From the NCBI GenBank assembly GCA_018712515.1, contig DVGW01000014.1, forward strand, positions 1 through 24,787: a stretch of DNA of 24,787 nt. The letters are read 5' to 3'. This stretch comes from Aphodovivens avicola. GTDB taxonomy: Bacteria; Actinomycetota; Coriobacteriia; Coriobacteriales; Eggerthellaceae. The translations under genes and the position numbers were made by a program. Shown here one piece after another: positions 20,311 to 24,787 of the stretch. The notes beneath the pieces were generated by a model. It was not told the DNA's origin. It saw only the letters and a program-made list of their open reading frames with translations, and made no database searches. Within the stretch, counting starts at the first letter, position 1. Each line of letters opens with the position of its first letter.

Positions 20311-21843
20311 CTACCGCCGATGCTCCAGCTTGTCGTTCAGCAGGCGGTTGAGGGCGTTGAGGTAGGCCTTCGTGGACGAGACGACGATATCGCCGTCGGA
20401 GCCGCGGCCGGTGTAGACCTCGCCGTCGGGGGCGGTCACGCGGATGGTGACCTCGCCCAGAGCGTCGATGCCGCGCGTGATGGACTGCACCGAGAACTCG
20501 GTCAGATCGTTTTCCACCTGAACGATATGGTTGACCGCCTTGCACATGGCGTCGATCGGGCCGGTGCCGTACTCGCAGGCCGTCACCACCTGGTCGGCCT
20601 GGTTGCGCAGCGTCACCGTCGCCGTCGGCGTGAGCGGGAAGCCGCAGCTGATCTGGACGCCCTCGAGCGTGTAGATGGCGCTGACGTTGCGATCGCGCTC
20701 GTTGATCAGGCTCTCGAGGTCCTCGTCGTAGACTTCCTTCTTCTTGTCAGCAAGATTGAGGAACGCCTCGTAGATCTCGTCGAGATCCTCGCCCTCGAAC
20801 TCGTAGCCGAGCTCCTCCAGGCGATGCTTGAGCGCCGCATGGCCGCTGCGCGCGGTCAGCACGATCTGGCTTTGGCCGGCGCCGACCTCGGCTGGATCGA
20901 TGATCTCGTAGGTGTCGCGCTTCTTGAGCACGCCGTCCTGGTGGATGCCCGACGAATGCGCGAACGCGTTGGCGCCGACGATGGCCTTGTTCGCCTGCAC
21001 GCCCATGCCGGTGATGGAGGTGAGCAGGCGGCTCGTCTTCATGAACTCGCGCGTGTTGATGTCGGTGTGCGCGTCGAGCTCGTCGCCGTGCATGCGGATG
21101 GCCATGACGACCTCCTCCATGGCGGTGTTGCCCGCGCGCTCGCCGAGGCCGTTGATCGTGCACTCGACCTGCGTCGCGCCGTTGCGCACGCCCGCGAGCG
21201 AGAGCGCCGTCGCCATGCCGAGGTCGTTGTGGCAGTGCACCGACAGCGTGACGTTCTCGATGCCGTCGACGTTGTCCATCAGGTACTTGATGCGGCGGCC
21301 GAACTCGTCGGGCATCGAGTAGCCGGTCGTGTCGGGGATGTTGACGACGGTGGCGCCGTTGTCGATGGCGCACTGGATGACGCGCACGAGGAAGTCGTAG
21401 TCGGAGCGGCCGGCGTCCTCGGCGTAGAACTGCACGTCGTCGCAGAACTTCTTGGCGTACGCGACGCAATGCGCGGCGCGCTCGAGGCACTCCTCCTCGG
21501 TCATGCGCAGCTTGTCGCGCAGGTGGCTCGGCGACACGCCCAGCCCGGTGTGGATGCGCGGGCGCTTCGCGTAGCGCAACGCGTCGGCGGCCGCGTCGAT
21601 GTCCTTCTCGACCGCGCGCGTGAGGGCGCACACGGACGCTTTGTCGCCCGCGAGCTCGGCGATGCGGCGCACGCTCTCGAAATCGCCCGGCGAAGAGATG
21701 GGGAATCCGGCCTCGATGACATCGACGCCCAGGCGCAGCAGCTGGCGCGCCATGACGAGCTTCTCCTCGGTGTTCATGGAGGCGCCCGGCGACTGCTCGC
21801 CGTCGCGCAGCGTCGTGTCGAAGATGTTGATCTTGCGCGTCAT
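20311..21843 (-). CDS. leuA: 2-isopropylmalate synthase
   Basis: A 510-residue enzyme that condenses acetyl-CoA with 2-oxoisovalerate, the first step of leucine synthesis. The DRE-TIM barrel motif DTTLRDGEQSPG (Arg13, Asp14) and the metal ligands in HCHNDLG (His203, His205) are intact. Further blocks are INGLGERAGN and HSSGIHQDGVLK. A C-terminal LeuA dimer domain (about 390-510) indicates the leucine-feedback form rather than homocitrate or citramalate synthase, although these are close relatives. ATG 21843 has GGAAAGGG 6 nt upstream; longer frames lack it. It is transcribed from an extended -10 promoter 60 bp upstream and is separated from serA by a strong terminator. No leuB, leuC or leuD is in the window. 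Confidence 0.93.
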   Translation of the reverse strand: MTRKINIFDTTLRDGEQSPGASMNTEEKLVMARQLLRLGVDVIEAGFPISSPGDFESVRRIAELAGDKASVCALTRAVEKDIDAAADALRYAKRPRIHTGLGVSPSHLRDKLRMTEEECLERAAHCVAYAKKFCDDVQFYAEDAGRSDYDFLVRVIQCAIDNGATVVNIPDTTGYSMPDEFGRRIKYLMDNVDGIENVTLSVHCHNDLGMATALSLAGVRNGATQVECTINGLGERAGNTAMEEVVMAIRMHGDELDAHTDINTREFMKTSRLLTSITGMGVQANKAIVGANAFAHSSGIHQDGVLKKRDTYEIIDPAEVGAGQSQIVLTARSGHAALKHRLEELGYEFEGEDLDEIYEAFLNLADKKKEVYDEDLESLINERDRNVSAIYTLEGVQISCGFPLTPTATVTLRNQADQVVTACEYGTGPIDAMCKAVNHIVQVENDLTEFSVQSITRGIDALGEVTIRVTAPDGEVYTGRGSDGDIVVSSTKAYLNALNRLLNDKLEHRR

Positions 21844-21905
21844 CTGCTTCCCTTTCCGTACTGGGGGATATCCGTTCCGGATCCGCCATCGCATTTCGTC
21901 GAACC

Positions 21906-21914
21906 ATCTTAGCA
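21906..21914 (-). promoter_or_regulatory. Extended -10 promoter of leuA
   Basis: The minus strand reads TGCTAAGAT, i.e. an extended -10 (TGn plus TAAGAT). No good -35 is present at 17 nt, as is usual for extended -10 promoters. The leader would be about 55 nt, too short for a T-box or leader-peptide attenuator. Confidence 0.5.
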
Positions 21915-21972
21915 AACGCCGACGGAAAGGGGCAGGCGACTTGTCCGGCGCGTGTGGTCGGAAATGCCTCGG

Positions 21973-22024
21973 AAACAAACTGCGCCCCGGGGATCGCGCG
22001 GTTCGCAGACGATCCCCGGGGCGC
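21973..22024 (-). terminator. Strong intrinsic terminator downstream of serA
   Basis: GCGCCCCGGGGATCG (21982-21996) and its perfect complement (22010-22024) form a 15-bp stem with a 13-nt loop. On the minus strand it is followed by AGTTTGTTT (21973-21981). It lies about 255 bp after the serA stop, beyond a repeat array, and just upstream of the leuA promoter. Confidence 0.85.
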
Positions 22025-22070
22025 GTATCTCGATGCCGTTGAAGGGCGGAGCGCGAAACGGCATTCCGTC

Positions 22071-22176
22071 GATGCCGAGCCTGCGTCGGCGTCCATGCCG
22101 AACCCCCGCCGGCGCCTCTGCCGAGGCCGCGCCGAGCCTGTGTCGGCGCCCCTGCCGAGCCGACGGCCCACCGCCG
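22071..22176. repeat. Degenerate ~24-bp tandem repeats after serA
   Basis: About four copies of a unit like TGCCGAGCCTGYGTCGGCGY (starts near 22071, 22095, 22131 and 22153, with a short 12-bp piece at 22119). A 7-bp inverted repeat TGCCGTT/AACGGCA (22034-22062) lies just beyond. The segment lies between the serA stop and its terminator and is non-coding. Confidence 0.6.
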
Positions 22177-22279
22177 GAACGGAACCGACGGAGGGCGGCT
22201 CGCAGACGCAGACGTGCGCCCCTGCGCAACGATCCCGCGGAGTCGAGCAGCCCCCTCCCCCGCAGGCTCGCCCCGACTC

Positions 22280-23863
22280 CTACAGCTTCACCGACCAGAG
22301 GTTCTTCAGATCCGGCAGCGCCTCGCGCAGCTTGTCGAGCACCTCGTCGGTGATGTCGCCCTCGACGTTCATATAGACGAGCGCGCACTGCTCCTCGGGC
22401 TTGGTGCCGATCTGCATCGTGGTGATGTTGATGCCCTCCTCGCCAAGGATGGTGCCGATCGTGCCCACGCGGCCCGGCGCGTCGATGTACTCGAAGATGA
22501 GCGAGCGCGCGCCTGGAGCGATGTCCATCTTGTAGCCGAACAGCGAGATCAGCCGCGGCTTCTCGGTCGCGTCGACCATCGTGCAGGCGATCTCGGAGCC
22601 GTCGGCGGTCACGCTCACCGCGGTGGAGTAGCCGCCCGCCTCGCGGCTGCCGGTCGTCTCGACCTTGATGCCGTGGCGCTTGGCGACCGCGGCGGCGTTG
22701 ACCGGCGTGACCGTGGTGGTGCTGTGGTAGGTGAGCAGGCCCTTGAGCGTGCCGGCGACGAGCATCGACGGATCGGAGGAGATGAGCCCGCCCTGCAGGT
22801 CGACCTTGAGCGATTTGGGGACCTCGTGGTCGATCTGGGCCAGCATGCTGCCCATGAGCTCGCAGGCGGGAACGTACGGGCCGACGGCGCTCATGACCTC
22901 GGGCGGCAGCGGCGTGAGGTTGATCGCCGTGGGGACGATCGAGCCCTCAAGCCCGGCGGCGACGAACTCGGCGGTCTGCACGCCGGCGCGCTGCTGGGCC
23001 TCCTTGGTGGATGCGCCCAGATGCGGCATGATCAGCGCGTTGTCGAACTCGTGCAGGGGGCTGTCCGTGCACGGTTCGTCCTCCCAAACGTCGATGCCCG
23101 CGGCGAAGATCTTGCCGGCGGCGATGAAGTCGGCCAGCGAGTCGATGTTGTAGATGCCGCCGCGCGCGACGTTGACCAGGATGACGCCGTCCTTCATGCG
23201 GGAGTACTGCTCGGGGCCGAACATGCCGATGGTCTCTTTGGTCTTGGGCAGGTGCACCGTGATGAAGTCGGCGATGGGCAGGATCTCATCGATATCGTCG
23301 TAGAGCGTGACGCCGAGCTGCTCGGCGCGCTCGGGGCTGCAGTACGGATCGTAGCCGACGAGCTTCATGCCGAAGGCGCGGGCGCGCTCGGCCACCAAGC
23401 CGCCGATGCGGCCCAGGCCGAAGATCGCGAGCGTCTTCTCGAAGAGCTCGACGCCCATGAACTTGCCGCGCTCCCACTTGTGCGCGTGCATGGAGGCGTT
23501 GGCCTGGGCGGTGTTGCGCGCGCAGGCGAGGAGGAGGCACATGGTCTGCTCGGCGGCGGACACGATGTTCGACGTCGGAGCGTTGCAGACGATCACGCCG
23601 CGGTCGGTGGCGGCGGCCACATCGACGTTGTCGACGCCCACGCCTGCGCGGCCGATGATCTTGAGGTTCGCGCCCGCCTCGATGACCTCGCGCGTGACCT
23701 GGGTGCCCGAGCGCACGATGAGGGCGTCGTAGCCGGGAATCGTCTCGATCAGCTGCTCGGGCGTGAGATCGAGCAACATGTCGACCTGGAAGCCCTTCTC
23801 GCGCAAAACCTCGATGCCGGCATCCGCCAGCTTGTCGGTGACCAGCACCTTCATCTGATCCAT
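22280..23863 (-). CDS. serA: D-3-phosphoglycerate dehydrogenase (long, ACT-containing)
   Basis: A 527-residue enzyme that oxidises 3-phosphoglycerate with NAD, committing carbon to serine. Blocks: substrate domain with VRSGTQVTREV, NAD site GLGRIG (149-154) and the basic-residue loop NVARGGIYN. The catalytic His is in PHLGAST. An intervening ASB domain (about 320-450) and a C-terminal ACT domain (about 455-527, GRVGTIGTILGEEGINITTMQIG) follow, so this is the long type controlled by serine in many species. ATG 23863 has AAAGGA 7 nt upstream; the longer open frame has no site. The gene is divergent from gdhA and upstream of leuA on the same strand, but a terminator separates serA from leuA. Confidence 0.95.
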   Translation of the reverse strand: MDQMKVLVTDKLADAGIEVLREKGFQVDMLLDLTPEQLIETIPGYDALIVRSGTQVTREVIEAGANLKIIGRAGVGVDNVDVAAATDRGVIVCNAPTSNIVSAAEQTMCLLLACARNTAQANASMHAHKWERGKFMGVELFEKTLAIFGLGRIGGLVAERARAFGMKLVGYDPYCSPERAEQLGVTLYDDIDEILPIADFITVHLPKTKETIGMFGPEQYSRMKDGVILVNVARGGIYNIDSLADFIAAGKIFAAGIDVWEDEPCTDSPLHEFDNALIMPHLGASTKEAQQRAGVQTAEFVAAGLEGSIVPTAINLTPLPPEVMSAVGPYVPACELMGSMLAQIDHEVPKSLKVDLQGGLISSDPSMLVAGTLKGLLTYHSTTTVTPVNAAAVAKRHGIKVETTGSREAGGYSTAVSVTADGSEIACTMVDATEKPRLISLFGYKMDIAPGARSLIFEYIDAPGRVGTIGTILGEEGINITTMQIGTKPEEQCALVYMNVEGDITDEVLDKLREALPDLKNLWSVKL

Positions 23864-23904
23864 TGTGGAATCCTTTCGCCCAAGCACCGCGTGAAGCGCG
23901 CCCT

Positions 23905-23923
23905 GCGCGGATATCATCCGCGC
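23905..23923 (-). promoter_or_regulatory. Small hairpin in the serA leader
   Basis: GCGCGGAT and ATCCGCGC pair over 8 bp around a 3-nt loop, between the predicted -10 (23949-23954) and the serA start. No U-tract follows. Confidence 0.35.
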
Positions 23924-23948
23924 GACGTGCGCCTTCCCTTCCCCACGG

Positions 23949-23954
23949 ATTATA
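23949..23954 (-). promoter_or_regulatory. -10 element of serA
   Basis: A consensus TATAAT on the minus strand, 86 nt before the start codon. No recognisable -35 lies at 16-19 nt upstream, where the DNA is very GC-rich, so an activator may be needed or the call may be wrong. Confidence 0.45.
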
Positions 23955-24078
23955 GCGAGCGCGTCCGGCGACGGCGGGGCGGCCCGGACGAGCGGGAAGA
24001 AGCCCCGGCGGAGGGCGGACGTCAGGCGGCGCACGCCCATCGCGCCGGGGTCGAACCGCAGACAACGGAAGGTGCGAC

Positions 24079-24116
24079 GTAACAGGATTGAAATCGAATA
24101 TGTTTCGGATTGTTAC
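24079..24116. promoter_or_regulatory. Candidate regulator site upstream of gdhA
   Basis: GTAACA (24079-24084) and TGTTAC (24111-24116) are inverted, with GAAA/TTTC inside. GGATTG is repeated directly (24085-24090, 24107-24112), and GGATT-N7-AATCC overlaps the right half. The segment is an AT-rich island about 30 bp before the gdhA -10, where an activator or repressor would bind. Confidence 0.4.
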
Positions 24117-24145
24117 ATAATCCCTGCTCCCCTTCCGGCGGTTCC

Positions 24146-24151
24146 TATAAT
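24146..24151 (+). promoter_or_regulatory. -10 element of gdhA
   Basis: Consensus TATAAT, 40 nt before the gdhA ATG. The -35 position reads CCTGCT, a poor match, consistent with control by the inverted-repeat segment just upstream. Confidence 0.55.
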
Positions 24152-24191
24152 GGGCGCACCGTACCTGTTCTCCTGAAGGAGGGAACCGCAT

Positions 24192-24787
24192 ATGAGCTAT
24201 GTCAGCCGCATCATCGACCAGGTGAAGGAGAAGAACGCCGAGCAGCCGGAGTTCATCCAGGCCGTCACCGAGGTGCTCACCTCTCTCGAGCCGGTCATCG
24301 ATGCCCATCCCGAATACGAGGCCGCCGGCCTGCTCGAGCGCATCGTCGAGCCCGAGCGCGTGGTCATGTTCCGCGTGCCTTGGGTCGATGACGAGGGCAA
24401 GGTCCAGGTCAACCGCGGCTACCGCGTCGAGTTCAACAGCGCGCTGGGCCCCTACAAGGGCGGCCTGCGCCTGCATCCGTCCGTCAACCTGGGCATCATC
24501 AAGTTCCTCGGCTTCGAGCAGATCTTCAAGAACAGCCTGACCACGCTGCCCATGGGCGGCGGCAAGGGCGGCAGCGACTTCGATCCCAAGGGCAAGTCCG
24601 ACATGGAGGTCATGCGCTTCTGCCAGAGCTTCATGACCGAGTTGTGCCGCCACATCGGCCCCAACACCGACGTCCCCGCCGGCGACATCGGCACGGGCGG
24701 CCGTGAGATCGGCTTCATGTTCGGCCAGTACAAGCGCATCCGCAACGAGTTCACCGGCGTGCTGACCGGCAAGGGCCTCACCTACGG
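24192..24787 (+). CDS. gdhA: Glutamate dehydrogenase, hexameric type (partial)
   Basis: The first 198 codons of a gene that runs off the window. The enzyme interconverts 2-oxoglutarate plus ammonia and glutamate. Seen are the substrate-binding GPYKGGLRLHPSV (Lys89), the catalytic-lysine loop PMGGGKGGSDFDPKGKS (Lys125) and DVPAGDIGTGGREIGFM with Asp165. These match the ~450-residue bacterial hexameric, usually NADP-dependent, form, although the coenzyme domain is not in the window. ATG 24192 has a strong GAAGGAGG about 8 nt upstream. The gene is divergent from serA and shares with it a 328-bp intergenic region that holds an inverted-repeat site and a TATAAT box for each direction. Confidence 0.95.
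   Translation, partial: MSYVSRIIDQVKEKNAEQPEFIQAVTEVLTSLEPVIDAHPEYEAAGLLERIVEPERVVMFRVPWVDDEGKVQVNRGYRVEFNSALGPYKGGLRLHPSVNLGIIKFLGFEQIFKNSLTTLPMGGGKGGSDFDPKGKSDMEVMRFCQSFMTELCRHIGPNTDVPAGDIGTGGREIGFMFGQYKRIRNEFTGVLTGKGLTY

Noticed and set aside
21844..21981. T-box or leucine leader-peptide attenuator before leuA
   Set aside because: The leader from the predicted promoter is only about 55 nt, with no Leu-rich small frame or T-box motif.

Overview
The window is about 24.8 kb of high-GC bacterial DNA with frequent GTG/TTG starts and purine-rich ribosome-binding sites. I place it in the Coriobacteriia (Actinomycetota), probably Eggerthellaceae. The grounds are a polytopic-membrane LuxR regulator of the kind expanded in Eggerthella-like genomes, a decayed member of a repertoire I associate with Coriobacteriia, and an XRE-cupin regulator beside an acyl-CoA synthetase. 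The placement is inference from gene content; no rRNA or other marker is present.

Layout. Positions 1-1341 (minus) hold the N-terminal 447 codons of the LuxR regulator. tatA follows (minus) with its own terminator. A secreted, cysteine-rich papain-fold (C39-like) protein lies on the plus strand at 2189-2860. From 12.17 kb down to 3.5 kb on the minus strand runs a translation/RNA operon: promoter, leader hairpin, rimP, nusA, ylxR, infB, rbfA, nrnA, truB, ribF. Most junctions are tight or overlapping. The exception is infB-rbfA, which contains a 151-bp two-hairpin element. Next come a small DUF454 membrane protein (plus), a cluster of inverted and direct repeats, an acyl-CoA synthetase, an XRE-cupin regulator and an aldehyde dehydrogenase (all minus). 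A lower-GC stretch carries a broken nuclease-like gene with an in-frame stop and a frameshift. The right end holds leuA and serA (minus) and the start of gdhA (plus), i.e. amino-acid and nitrogen metabolism.

Most notable structure. Two elements of nearly equal length (6983-7133 and 15393-15542) lie 3 and 5 nt from the stop codons of unrelated minus-strand genes. They share short conserved flanks and the same two-hairpin architecture, but their stems differ in sequence while staying paired. That is covariation between two copies and suggests a conserved structured RNA (or folded DNA) family. Separately, fadD, the aldehyde dehydrogenase gene and serA are each followed by degenerate GC-rich tandem repeats, in two cases ending at a strong intrinsic terminator, so the repeats should be transcribed as 3' UTRs.

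Limits: all homology statements come from recognising motifs by eye. No database search or folding program was run, and promoter calls are hexamer matches only.
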